DNA of 64,000 nt from Trichobilharzia szidati (taxonomy: Eukaryota > Platyhelminthes > Trematoda > Strigeidida > Schistosomatidae). A program made the position numbers and the translations under genes. Shown here piece after piece: positions 32,815 through 43,609 of this stretch. The stretch is from assembly GCA_944472155.2 (NCBI GenBank), contig OX235279.1, forward strand, positions 175,873,868 through 175,937,867, in the 5' to 3' direction. The notes below the pieces were generated by a model. It saw only the letters and a program-made list of their open reading frames with translations, did no database searches and had not been told where the DNA came from. Each line of letters starts with the position of its first letter. Position 1 is the first letter of the stretch.

Positions 32815-33655
32815 AATCAATTTTTGATGTAACAACAACCAGCACCAGTCACCATTAACGGGATAGATTTAACAGAGGTTACCTCCTTCACTTTTCTGGG
32901 AAGCATCGTTTCAACTACAGGAATTCGGAACGGACGAAGATAATAATAATAATGTATATTTTCATATAAACATAAATTTACATGAAAATGCATGCCATTT
33001 TTACAGGCACGATCAAGTATGATATAATGTCAAATAGTAGATTGTCTACAAGTTAATAATGTTTGAACAGCTAAATATTTGATATACATATATATAAATA
33101 CACTCATTGTTTGACCCAGGCCGTATCATTATTGAATTGAAGGGTAGTCCTCCAGGTTGCGCGAAAAGATGTCAAAGTCAGAATCGGAAAGGCAAGATAC
33201 GCTCGCCTCCATCAACCTGAAACCAGTTTGGAAATATTCTGCTTCACTTAGCTGCATAAGGGAAAAGATTTCGATTTCAACACAAATGTGAAGTCAGTCA
33301 GTCCTTCTATACGGGTCAAAAACTTGACGAGCGTGTCACGAAAAGTATTTCCAATAGGTTGCAGACTTTCATCAACAGCTGCTTTCGCTTCGTATTGAAG
33401 ATCAAGTGGCCCGCCAGAAAGAATACGCAACAAGAAACCATGGGAACAAACCAACCAAGAGCCGACCGCTCAACAAATATGTAGGCGAAAGTGGAGATGG
33501 ATGGATTGGGCACGCATTGATGAGGCCGTCGAAAGACATAGCGCGCAATGTAAGCCATCGCTCGAGTAGGATCCCAGTGGGGAGCGACGAGTGGGTAGTC
33601 GGTGTGCCGGTGACATGAAGGAGATCGTGTGAATAAATGAAATAAAAGTAATAAT
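32815..33655 (+). mobile_element. RTE-type LINE, interrupted copy
   Basis: Begins with PAPVTINGIDLTEVTSFTFL (the TTISINGRNLKETTSFTYL region, frame intact here) and a GSIVSTTG block. It is cut at about 32937 by a 220-bp insertion and resumes at 33163 with VKVRIGKARYARLHQPE-like sequence, VKSVSPSIRVKN, and C-terminal blocks ending near 33640. The final terminus is truncated, with an AATAATAAT stretch at 33650. Confidence 0.85.
32937..33162. other. Unknown 220-bp insertion in the RTE copy
   Basis: The RTE sequence GAAGATGTCAAAGTC is split: left GAAGAT (32935-32940) and right AAAGATGTCAAAG. The insert starts with AATAATAATAATG, contains CATGCCATTTTTACAGGC and TA-rich sequence, and matches no family I recognise here. 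It may be a non-autonomous element inserted in minus orientation with a (TTA)n tail. Confidence 0.5.
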
Positions 33656-33784
33656 AATGCCAGTAGACAACGAATGGGAATCGAATCAAACACATGACAC
33701 AGAGTAATGACCACCTGAAGCATATTTTATTTGACTTCATGAAACAAAACAATGATTACTACTATTACTAAACTTACTTACTGT

Positions 33785-34985
33785 GAGGATAGCAGTAAGA
33801 CAAGCTGGCTAGCTGCCTACTATCGCCAATGATTTTCCTGATTGCAGTAGATTGGATAATGCGACAGACAGACAGCGGGCAATGAGGAAACAGGCATAAA
33901 ATGGACTCACACAAAAAGAAACTTGGAGGATCTGGACTTCGCCGATGATATATGTGTGATTTCCCACAAACTGGAAGATATGCAAGCGAAAAGCAACAAG
34001 TTGGCAGAATTAATTTAATTTTTTAATTAATTTTGATTTATAGCTTGATGCCACACCGTATTTTGAGTACAAGTATGGAATTTTCGGCATGGATATCGGT
34101 AGCCCAAATTTAGCAGGCCGACCATAGATATCGGGTGTGCGTCGGCAGGCGATCGAACCCCGGACCATGTGCATGGTTAGCGAGAGTCCTTACCACTGTG
34201 CCACCGACGCACATCAAAGATAGGACTTCAGGTGAAGATGGGGAAAACAGAGGTGATGAAGATTCCTGACCAACAGCAACAACAACAGACAACAATCAGC
34301 ATAAATGGGAGGAACCTGAAAGAAACAACCTCTTTCACCTACCAACCTGGGAAGCATCGTTTCAACTACAGGCGGACGGAACTGACGAGGATATCAAAGC
34401 AAGAATCGGAAAAGCAAGACAAGCCTTCATTACTCTCAAGTCTGTGTGGAGGTCAACAGAACTACTCAGCATCAGAAATAAGATCCGGATTTTCAACTCC
34501 AATGTGAAGTCAGTGCTAATTAACATACGGATCAGAGACTTGCAGTGCGCGTCATAAAGAGCATCTCAACAAACTACAGGCCTTCATTAACAGTTGTCTT
34601 CGCTCAATACCACTCAAGATCAGATGGCCGGCCAGAGAAGATCAGCAACAGGGTGGGATCTCTGGGAGCGAACAGACGAGGAGCCGATTGTGAAACAAAT
34701 AGGCGGGAAGAAATGGAGATGGATTGGCTGGCCATACTCTGAGCAAAGAAACCATCAAGTGACATCACTAGACAAGCCATCGCTCGAGTGGAACCGAAAG
34801 GAAGCGGCGAGTTGGTCGTCAGTGCAAGGGTGACTTGAAGGAAGTCATGTGAAGAGGAGATGAAAGCGTGTTGGCAGACTTGGAGCCAGGTGAAGACTCT
34901 AGCAGAGAACCGAATGCAATGGAGACGCACGGCTGAAGCCCTATGTTCCTCTAGGAATTAAAGGGAATAATAATAATTATTATTA
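33785..34985 (+). mobile_element. RTE-type LINE, RT core to 3' end, split by SINE-B
   Basis: Reads RQAG-like motif B (GACAAGCTGGCTAGCTGCC), NLEDLDFADDICVISHKLED with catalytic FADD at about 33930-33980, then SINE-B at 34035-34212. From 34213: GLQVKMGKTEVMKIP, TTISINGRNLKETTSFTYQP (frameshifted), RIGKARQAF, LKSVW, WRWIGWPY and ALCSSRN-like end, finishing with an AAT/ATT tract at 34966-34985. It shares the 4-bp insertion after FTY and the GGCGGACGGAACTG lesion with 28411-29510. Confidence 0.92.
34035..34212 (-). mobile_element. SINE-B inserted in RTE
   Basis: Minus orientation. Tail complement TATAGCTTGATGCC at the left, body complement GGTAGCCCAAATTTAGCAGG, box B complement GGCGATCGAACCCCGG and head complement GTGCCACCGACGCAC at the right. 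RTE homology is lost exactly across it (GGCAGAA before, CATCAAAGATAGG after). Confidence 0.9.
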
Positions 34986-35399
34986 TTATAATCATCTAGG
35001 CCTGCCCAGCAAGAACTACTGGTTTACATGGTTGGTATCCACCTACTTATTTCAATCAATCAGTAGTATGTAGCATCATACAAGTATTGTTGCTTTTTTG
35101 ATTATCATTTATGGTATTAAACTGAATACTTTCGGTTTCCAAAGGAAACTGTGGTAAAATTCCACCTGCTCGAACTGTGTACCTTGCAAATTGTGAACTG
35201 GATTCTATAACTAATCAGAGTTGCACAAACTGAACGGTTTGTTTATCTACTGCTTACCAGGCAAATCATAAGTAGTTTTAATTCCCTGAACACTTGGTTT
35301 ATCCTTGTCGTTAATTTTTGATACGATCAACGAATTAAGTGGAATGGTTCACAGATAAATGATCTGTACTTTAATAAGAATTACACTATAACCACTGGT
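34986..35399. other. Unassigned
   Basis: No gene or repeat recognised. Confidence 0.4.
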
Positions 35400-35905
35400 A
35401 CCAAATAACAAAATTCGGATTTTCAATACAAACGTCAAGTCAGTCAGTTCTTCTTTACGGATCAGGAACTTGGCGGCGGGTCACCAAGAATATTTCCAAC
35501 AGCCTGTTGCAGACCTTTATCAACAGCTGTCTTCGCTCTCTACTGAAGATCAGATGGCCGGAAAGAAACAACAACCAACAAGAAACTATGGGAACAAACA
35601 AAACAAGAACCAATCGCTCAACAAATATACAGGAGAAAGTGGAGATGGATTGGACACTCGCTGAGGAGGCCGTTGCGTGACATCGCGCGTCAGGCCATGA
35701 CTCGAGTGAAACCCAAAAGGGAAGCAGCGAGTGGGACGTCCAAGTGTGGGTGACATGGAGGAGATCGTGTGAAGAGGAGTTGAAAGAGTATGAATTAACA
35801 TGGATGCAGGTGAAAAGTACAGCAGAAGAGAGAAGCAAGTGGAGACGTGTAGTTGAAGCCCTATGTTCCACTAGGAACCCAAGGCAACATAATAATAATA
35901 ATACT
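35400..35905 (+). mobile_element. RTE-type LINE, C-terminal fragment with (TAA)n end
   Basis: Reads NKIRIFNTNVKSVSSSLRIR (broken VLLYGSET), AGHQEYFQQPVADLYQQLS, WRWIGHSLRRPLRDIARQ, then [20 protein letters not shown] and VVEALCSTRNPRQ before ATAATAATAATA at 35888-35901. It is the clearest example of the RTE terminus GAAGCCCTATGTTCCACT that SINE-A shares. Confidence 0.92.
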
Positions 35906-36235
35906 GGTACCAAATATGCTGAAAAGTGTACAAATGTGAGTTAACGAATTTATACCGACGTTATGAAGCGTTAGAAAGTAAATTGCAGACTACTAAAATA
36001 ACTTTGGATGTTTGAATCCATTACTGCAACTTCTCTCACTGGAACAATAAGGTCAAACATTGAAGTCAAAAATAGATTTATCCAGTCCCTGAACGGTGAA
36101 CGCTGATCCGAAATGTAATAGTTCCAGTTTACCGATGTCGAAACTATCTGCGATATATTTTCATATATTTGCTGAATCTCTTTTACTCCTCCCTGCAGTA
36201 ACCATTAATTTATGTTCATTTCAAGTGAAACAGAA
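35906..36235. other. Unassigned
   Basis: No gene or repeat recognised. Confidence 0.4.
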
Positions 36236-36470
36236 TTTTCAAGAATTAGTTTATTAGGATGTCGTTTGTTTCGAGTGTGATCAGGGATTGATGTCAGTTG
36301 AAGGACCATTGAAAACCAGCTCTGGAGTACTGGACAACTGTTACATCCTAGTGTGCGACTCCTCAGCAGTATGCACCCACTGTGAGGATTCAGAGTCAAG
36401 TTACACGGCAAGCTCGTTGACCATTCAGCCGCTGGCTCATGGTTTCCTACTTCTAACATTTCTACCTGAC
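36236..36470 (-). mobile_element. SINE-C, diverged
   Basis: Minus orientation. Tail complement CAAGAATTAGTTTATTAGG, body complement ACCATTGAAAACCAGCTCTG, hammerhead block complement TGTTACATCCTAGTGTGCG, with box B lost (CACTGTGAGGATTCAGAG) and head complement CCATTCAGCCGCTGG. Confidence 0.7.
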
Positions 36471-36609
36471 ATCTATCCGTGGTCATACTGATAAACAATT
36501 TAAAGAATTATAAGTACTGTTCCCTGAGAAATGTCTTAAAAGTAATTAGTGGTATATATATATATATATATATACTTACTATCCGAGTGGGAAATCGGGA
36601 TTTGATGCC

Positions 36610-36792
36610 TACTTGACTCCCTCCTTTTAATGATTCCACACAGTACTTTTTGGTACAAGTATGGAATTTTGAGCATGTGAAATCGGTAGTCCAAAGTTTC
36701 CAGGCCGACCATTGATATCAGGTGTGCGTCGGTAGGAGGGATCGAACCCCGGACCATGTGCATGGTCGGCGAGCGTCCTAACCACCGTGCCA
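36610..36792 (-). mobile_element. SINE-B
   Basis: Minus orientation. Tail complement ATGATTCCACACAGTAC, then GGTACAAGTATGGAATTTTG, GGCCGACCATTGATATCAGG, box B complement GGGATCGAACCCCGG and box A complement CGTCCTAACCACCGTGCC, where it stops without the outer head stem. Confidence 0.88.
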
Positions 36793-37005
36793 GCAGTTAG
36801 AGAACCATTGAAAACCAGCACTGGAGTGCTGGACAGGTGTTTCATCCTAGTTTGGGAATCATCGGCAGTACGCACCCTCCACCAGGGTTCGAACCCAGGA
36901 CCTTCCGGTTACAAGGCAAGCTAGCTCGTATACCATTCAGCCACTGGGACCCGACTCGATTCAATGGCCAGTCCATTAATTCTAACTTCTACCAATTCAC
37001 TCCTT
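36793..37005 (-). mobile_element. SINE-C
   Basis: Minus orientation, contiguous with the SINE-B at its left. Body complement GTTAGAGAACCATTGAAAAC, hammerhead block complement GGTGTTTCATCCTAGTTTGG, box B complement GGGTTCGAACCCAGG and head complement CATTCAGCCACTGGGACCC, TTCTAACTTCTACCAATTCAC. Confidence 0.85.
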
Positions 37006-37130
37006 TGCCTCGCCTATCCAGTTGCCAGCCAGGAAAAAATGTAAGGTTGGAAGTGAGCCTAGAAACCTCACAACACCATAGCTGTCGAAACTTCTAAGCT
37101 TAAAGCCCTATGTGCCACTCGGAACGTAAG
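37006..37130 (+). mobile_element. SINE-A tail fragment
   Basis: TTTGCCTCGCCTATCCAG, GGTTGGAAGTGAGCC, then GAAACTTCTAAGCTTAAAGC and CCTATGTGCCACTCGGAACG match the second half of SINE-A. The tRNA head is missing. Confidence 0.7.
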
Positions 37131-38425
37131 GGGTGATATACATATAAGTTTATACGATTCATATTAAGTTTAATTATAACCTGTTATGCAAGAATTTGCT
37201 AAGGTGATGCCATGAGAAGCATGACCTGTTTACTAGTCAGCATAAAGGTTACTCCGCTTAACTCATTTAAACTTAAGGGTGTGCCAAACTATTTATTACA
37301 CACTGACTGCATGACTGATTCATAAAAATTTATCTCTATGCTACGAAGTAAGTAAACCCTACCCTATCCATACACCTACAATCAACATAGCAACAAATCT
37401 ATGCGTCAGTAGTCAATATATTTTCCTTCCTGAAAAATAAAAAAGATACAAAAACGGGGATGATTAAAAAAAACAGAACATTTAGGGCGATAAAGTCTAA
37501 AAGACCTCCTGATGAGTTGAAATTTTCAAAGTCTAGATGAATGCATAAATCCTGGGGATGTTGTGTTGCAATGAATGAATGAATGAATGATCTAACTTGT
37601 TAGATAAAATGCAATCGTAGAGAATGCAGAGAAAATGGATAGTGGGTTGGGGGGAGGGGGAATTTCTTTTGTTTACCACACGAACAATTTTCATTTTCAA
37701 TCTATGCACGCCTTCACACACACGTACACACATCAGCCATGTAATTAAATCATAATTTAAAATTAAATTTCAAACAGTGTGCTTCATCATTTTTCTACTT
37801 ACTATATAGACACACAAAAAAAGTAGGTGTTAGTGTGTTTTTATGCATGCAAAGCAGCTGCTGTCAATGTGTTCACCGGCCTCTTCATCATAGGCTTCAT
37901 AGAATCGTTTCAAAGGCATTCTATTGTAAATGATTAGTCTAATTCGATTATAATTCATTTAATGCTAATAATAGGCGCAATAATAATAATAATATTATTA
38001 TTATGGCCTTAAGGAATGAATATGATTATGTGCATATAGATTGAGTTAAACTTTATTTTGCTGCTTGTTTCATTATTCTTTTCAATTTCCCTCCAACCGA
38101 TTCTTTGTTTGTGTGTATGTATGTGTTTATATATATATTTTTAATGAATTCAAACAAAAAGAAGGTCTTGTGAACGAACTATAATGATTAATAATTTTAT
38201 TTCTAGTAATCCCATTTATTCGGTTATTGAAGACAATCTCTTTATAAGAGAAAATCAAGCTTTTAGAATTTGAAAAGCAAATTATAAACTCTGATTAGTT
38301 AGTTGGAATGATGAATAAATAATTTGTTTCGAAGGACTTCTTTTATTTTTTATTCTTTTTTTGTCTTCAACTACGTCAACCTAAAACTGATGAACGCAGA
38401 ACGCAGTTGGGCATTTATTTAAACG
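37131..38425. other. Unassigned AT-rich region
   Basis: GAAT-type tract at 37572-37590, G-rich tract 37640-37660, a TAA/TTA palindromic tract at 37979-38004 and a short TA tract at 38130-38140. No gene recognised. Confidence 0.45.
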
Positions 38426-38575
38426 CCTTTATAACCAAAAGGTTTCGATTCCCGGTCAGCGCAAAGAGGGCAGCTTGGCTAGTGACCTCATTCGGAAGAA
38501 AATGCACCACAGTTAGTGAAACACCAAATGTCAAGCTTGAAGCTCTATACATTCTATTCTTCAAACAAATGGATG
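38426..38575 (+). mobile_element. SINE-A, degenerate
   Basis: Box-B-like GGTTTCGATTCCCGG at 38442, then CAGCTTGGCTAGTGACCTC and CAAGCTTGAAGCTCTA correspond to the SINE-A order, with internal deletions. No box A. Confidence 0.6.
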
Positions 38576-38739
38576 GAAGAAATAAGGAAACTGGAGATTT
38601 CATCTTGGTAATTATTGATTTATTCTAAACATGACAGAGTAACACTGTTGGGGTTTGTGAGTGAAAATGAACACGAAAACCCAGTTCGTCCTTTGTTATA
38701 GCCGCAAAATTTCACTTCACTCTCGTAATTTCAGCTATA

Positions 38740-39860
38740 TTACCAAAAGTTTTCAACCATAAGTTCTTGGCATCGTGAGGACCTCAACTGGCCAAGCTGT
38801 TTTTTATACCTGCCCACGTGGACCAAACCAATTGTCAGACACTTCATAGACTGATACCAGGTTTCCGTTTGACCACGCCTAACCGTTTTCCAACCTAACC
38901 TTATGTCAGTGAAGAAGGCATGCGCAGCACTTGTCCTGGTCATTTCAACTGATGCAGCTTGACAACTTCATCGATTGACTTCCCTTCCTTACTCAACACT
39001 CTGTACCTAACTTCAGTATTACTCACCATATTTTACCACCTAACCAGATAGATAGAATGCAGATATCTGTGTGGTCAAAGATAGCTGGCCTTTTTATGTC
39101 TTCCACTTTCTCACAGCCATACGGAAGGATGGAGCAAGCTGCTGCTCCGTGCACATGTCCTTTGGTTGATAGCGGGATATCATGTCTAGGCGAGAGATGA
39201 CGTAATTCAGCAAGCGCCACACTAGCCTTTTGTATTCGTGCTGAGATTTCGTCAGCAACTAGTCCTTTGGGACTGATGCAACTTTCCAGAAAAGTGAAGT
39301 GGTCAACAAGTTGGGAGTCGTTGCAGCCCAGTCCCACAGCATCATCTTACATTTGACAGATGCGGATCACTCGTCAAACATCCCAAGATTTCTCCCACGG
39401 TGTTTAGAAGACTTTGCATTCTGTCAGCGTCTTCGCTTAGAAGGACAGTATCAGTGTCAACGAGATTATTCCCTGGTAATAAGTCAATCCCCAAGTCTCT
39501 GAATTCAGTCAGGGTCAATTCCATCAGTATATATATATATATGAAGAAACTGGACAAAAATGGGGCTAGTGGGAATTCCTGATGGATGCCACCGGTTGTT
39601 ATGGCTTCAGCTGACAACACTCCCTAAGCTGTTACACGGTTTCATGAGTTCTAGTAGAGTGCCTTGATTAATGCGATAAGCATTTTTAACACCTCTTTCA
39701 CCGACAAACACTATCACAGAACTTCTTGGTAGACGGAGACTATTGTCACCTTCAGGTCAAGAAGTATGCACAGTGTTGGACGCCGGTAAGTATGCCTATG
39801 TTCCAGAATCTATTCAAAGGTGTGCTGACATTGAGACACAGTTAAACTAGTTGATAATTC
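38740..39860 (-). mobile_element. Second LINE family, reverse transcriptase and C-terminus, decayed
   Basis: Minus-strand order: LEHRHTYRRPTLCIL and LDLKVTIVSVYQEVL (RT motif A region), HQEFPLAPFLSSFF (motif B, GVRQGCPLSPFLF in intact relatives), EFRDLGIDLLPGNNLVDTD with LLSEDADRMQS (motif C, where the expected YADD is lost), then DHFTFLESCISPKGLVADEI, SARIQKASVALAELRHLS, and CSILPYGCEK. This non-LTR family differs from the abundant RTE copies. Frameshifts and stops throughout; clade not certain. Confidence 0.85.
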
Positions 39861-41060
39861 CCATACAATTTCGCTCCTGAGGAAAAACGTTTTCTGGAAT
39901 TTCATTCTAGAAGTAATAACAATTCTACTGTTTCAATTAACATGAACTGACTGAGTACACATGCACATGCGTTTACCTTCCAATATACAACAAAATTCAT
40001 TTCGTCTGGGTGTTTTTTTCTCTTCCTTATTCCATTTTAATGCCACATCTACCATTCACTTTTACCCGAGTACAATCAGGCGTAAATGAATGAATGAGTT
40101 AGTGAGGGAAATTAATTGCTAGTATATTGTAATAATAATAATAATTATTATTATTATTAATGCTCAGTGACTTGACCTTCAACTGGTGCATAGATGTGTG
40201 ATTCCAACCATGAATTTTAAACATTCATGATTAATATTACTTCTTTGATATAATTACTTCTGACAATATCGTTAGGCAGTCAGTCGGCTTAGAAAATCTA
40301 TCCATAAAACGCATTCATTCAAATATCTTTCAAAACAATAAGACATATGCACCTGTATTACATTTCAAAGTTGACAATGCACAAGTAAGTGTGGTGTGTT
40401 TACGAAGGGAGTACAGCTGTAATCACTAGCATGGGATCAAAAGGTTAGTGTACATAAATGATATTACTCACAGGTCTATGTATATATGTACATAAATCAA
40501 TGAAAGATGACAAATTATAAATGAGGTTTTGCATAGTTAATCTTCTGACAATGAAAAATACACACATATATATCAAAGGTGTTATATAATATGGATTATG
40601 AGCAATAAATTGTGGTCGAAACATCATCAACAACAAATAAATAATAATTACAGTGTCATTCACTGTGTTCTATCAAACTACTATAGAATAATAAAACAAG
40701 TTGTGTGTGTGTGTGTATTGTATGAAACAGAATGCATAAAACCCACTGAAGGATACATTTCAGGTTTCTGTTGGCCAATCTGCTGAAGAAATCTGAACTC
40801 TGAATGTCTTTTTCGAAAACCTGAGAACTTCTTAACATGTACACGATGGAATTTACTCATACTTAGAACATTAAGGAAACTGATACTTCTTGTCTTCTAG
40901 TTCACGAAATCTACCGTGCTTTTTCTTTTTTGAACAAAGCGAGAACTACAGTTTTAGCAGAATAAAGTGGTACCATCTTTTATTTCGTTGCCTTCTTGTC
41001 AGCTGCTTACAGGCAACAATAATGATCATACACAATGGAAACTTTTCAGCATTTCGCATT
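39861..41060. other. Unassigned; includes the 3' flank of PLE-C
   Basis: An ATT/AAT palindromic tract lies at 40130-40160 and a GT tract at 40700-40717. 40740-41060 is probably the PLE-C 3' UTR (minus). I looked for a hammerhead module there and found only a weak GCTGACAAGAAGG, CAACGAAAT string near 41000. Confidence 0.4.
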
Positions 41061-41089
41061 TAGATGAAAGAGAGATGAAAATATCCAGT

Positions 41090-42370
41090 TACCAGGGCAA
41101 AGAAAGACTGATAACCGCTTCTTTCTGAACGCATAAATCAGGTTTCAGGCGCTTGATGGAGATGGCTTCAGCAAACTTAAGGAGAATTGAACTCTTTTGC
41201 CTATTGATAATTTTGAACGATGTTGCGATGTCCACCTCATAACCCGTGTCGAGGAGATGCCTGGCTATGGCACTGTTTAAAGCATTTGTTCCCTTTAGAC
41301 ATAAGCTTTTCGGTACATGTTCAGAAAATTATAGATATGCCCTTCTTTCTGTCCTTCCAATGTAACTGCTCCCGCAGATACATGTAAATTTGTATATACA
41401 GTTGGAGTTAACATGAGAAGGACATCTATCGATTTTTGATTGCACCAAAGAGCAAGTTGTTCGATAGACGGGAACGAGCTTAGCTGCAGGATAGGCTCTG
41501 ACTAGTGACGTACTCAGTTTTGTGTTGACCATCGCTGCAATATTTTCACCTTTATAATCAAGTTGAATGTAGATGGGTATTTTCCTCACTGTGATTTGTT
41601 TGACATTTGAGACTTCAGATCTTCCGTACTTTTTAATGAATCTTTGAGGGTACCAATTACTTTTCAACATCTTTTCGAGAAACTTAAATGCTTCCTCTAA
41701 CTTCTCTATAGAGCATATCCTCCTCGCTCTATGGTATACAGTCTTGACTAGACCACGTTTAAAGCTATTTGGACGAAAGCTTTTAAAATGTAAGTATTGT
41801 CCTTTCCAAGTAGGCTTTCGATAAATTGACTTCTGAAGACTACCGTCTTCTTGGCGTTCCACGGTAATGTCAAGGAAGTGGAACTTTCCGTAACTTTCAT
41901 GTTTCGTAGTAAACTCAATATTGGTGTGTCCATCATTGAACAACTTGAGTAAGTGTGAAGCATGACTTTCATTTTTGCACACTATAAATGTGTCATCAAC
42001 ATATCGACAGTAGGAAGTTGTTTCGTCGATTGCATGCTTCAACTTTGTTCTTTCAAGGTTGGACATGAATATATCTGCTAAAACAGGGCTAAGCGGACTG
42101 CCCATAGCTACACCATCTGTTTCTCGGTAAAGAGTGTTGTCAAATTGGAATCGCACATCCATGGTACACATAAGCAGTAGGTGTTTGAATTCCGACTCTG
42201 GGAGTGGGAGAAGATCAGACTACTGACAAACGATCTCAATAGATTCGTTGATTGGAATCATTGTGAACAAGGAGGTTGCATTAAATGACACCATGAGCTG
42301 ATTTAAAACGTTCATGTGGTTCACACTTTCAGAGAAATGAAATTTTCATTTTTAAGAAAATCTTTCAAAT
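41090..42370 (-). mobile_element. Penelope-like element, PLE-C (most intact PLE; RT plus GIY-YIG)
   Basis: About 420 codons on the minus strand. The frame starts in RT motif A (QLMVSFNATSLFTMIPINES) near 42310, has a stop at VCQ*SDLL, then an open 280-codon stretch: DGVAMGSPLSPVLADIFM (motif B), YCRYVDDTFIV (motif C, catalytic DD), FHFLDITV, YRKPTWKGQYLHF, WYPQRFIKKYG, NCIYKFTCICGSSYIGRT (GIY-YIG with paired Cys). A second stop at about 41329 interrupts what is otherwise open to FAEAISIKRLKPDLCVQK and a final stop near 41090. Both activities belong to PLE retrotransposition: target nicking and reverse transcription. Upstream RT and N-terminal parts are not recognised; a SINE-A lies at 42414. 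Confidence 0.95.
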
Positions 42371-42413
42371 TTGAAAGTCTCATCAATGTTATCCAACCAT
42401 ATCGTCTAAGTTA

Positions 42414-42593
42414 GAACCACACAGGTGGTCCGGGGTTCGATCCCCGGCCAGTAATAAGACTGGTAAAGAGGAAAGGTAGGACATAAGGCAAGCAATCCCA
42501 CCCCGTAAAAGTAAGCACCACTGCTACTGAAACCTCAAGCCTTTAGCTTGAAGCCACCCTATGTTCCACTGGGAACATAAAGGAATAAAAAAA
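42414..42593 (+). mobile_element. SINE-A, 5'-truncated, with target-site duplication
   Basis: Begins at the box B half of the tRNA head (GGTCCGGGGTTCGATCCCC), then CAGTAATAAGACTGGTAAAG, the CAAGCC/GCTTGAAG hairpin and the terminus ATGTTCCACTGGGAACAT with an A tail. CATATCGTCTAAGTTA (42398-42413) is repeated as CATATCGTTAAAGTTA (42594-42609). Truncation at the start of box B shows 5'-truncated reverse transcription. Confidence 0.92.
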
Positions 42594-42609
42594 CATATCG
42601 TTAAAGTTA

Positions 42610-43200
42610 TTAGTCAAAAAAGGTGAATAAATCAGAAAGTAGTGTTAGTATTTGCACCTGCAGATTAACTGCAGGCCATAGAATCACTGAAATCACATTA
42701 AGCTGAAAGCTTCCTATTTTAGGGTGTTCAAACTAAGAAGGTATACAGCTGGAAGTCTATTCAAAGTTGCTTAGTGGCGGTGTCAAGGTTTTCACTGGAA
42801 ATTAACTAATCGAAGGAGGGCTATAAATTTGGATATCTACACTGGACAAACACCGGTCTCGTTTCTCTGACTCCAGTACCTGTTCACTAAAAATGTACCG
42901 TGGTGCAGAAAACTTCGGGGTTAAAAATGCAGTCAGTAGTTGATTTTGAAGACAATCCCTAATTCAGGCAATCAGAAATATTACAGCACATTTTGACTGA
43001 CAGTGGTCATTTGATGTCAATTACAATTTGGTAAAGCATACATTTGAGTGTTAATAAGAACATTTCAAAAGAGCGTCTTCATTTCTACATTCCAGAATGA
43101 AATATCTTCACGTTTATCGCGCAGTCGCCAGGATACTCATTTTCTCATGTAGAAGAGAACATGTAAGCAGCACAGACAAGATAATATCAATTAATCTCGT
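42610..43200. other. Unassigned, probably PLE-flanking
   Basis: Lies between PLE-C (minus) and PLE-D (plus). CTGCAGATTAACTGCAG at 42659-42675 is a short palindrome. No confident coding match. Confidence 0.4.
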
Positions 43201-43202
43201 AT

Positions 43203-43396
43203 TACCAATTGTTTTTACATAGCTTGACTCCATACAGTATTTTTGGTACAAGTATGGAATTTTCATCATGTGATATAGGTAGCCCAAATTTTGCAGGCCG
43301 ACCATTTTGATATCAGGTGTGCGTCGGCAGGGAATCGAACCTCGGACCATGTGGATGGTCGGCGAGCGTCCTAGCCTCTGTGTCACCGACGCAGTG
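43203..43396 (-). mobile_element. SINE-B
   Basis: Minus orientation. Tail complement CATAGCTTGACTCC, GGTACAAGTATGGAATTTTC, GGTAGCCCAAATTTTGCAGG, box B complement GGGAATCGAACCTCGG and head complement CGTCCTAGCCTCTGTGTCACC up to GACGCA. Confidence 0.9.
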
Positions 43397-43609
43397 AATG
43401 GTGGTAGCAATGTCTATTTTCAGATAGGTTTCTATACCCACACGAGTATTTTCCGGTGGTTACTGTTGATGACTACGAACAAATGGGATCCCATAGTGTT
43501 TTGCAACTTCTGATGAATACATAGAAGGATGGTTGATATATTTTCCTTGTAAACCAAGGTAAAAGTACAAAACTTCAACAATTTCTAGATAAAGACAAAC
43601 AAAAGCACT

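Noticed and set aside
33316..33723. 135- and 116-codon minus frames
   Set aside because: Also antisense shadows of the plus-strand RTE copy.
35455..35913. 152-codon minus open frame
   Set aside because: Antisense to an RTE C-terminus; the plus strand reads the real retroelement protein.
40990..41040. Hammerhead in the PLE-C tail (GCTGACAAGAAGG, CAACGAAAT)
   Set aside because: The core fits poorly and I could not draw stems I or III.
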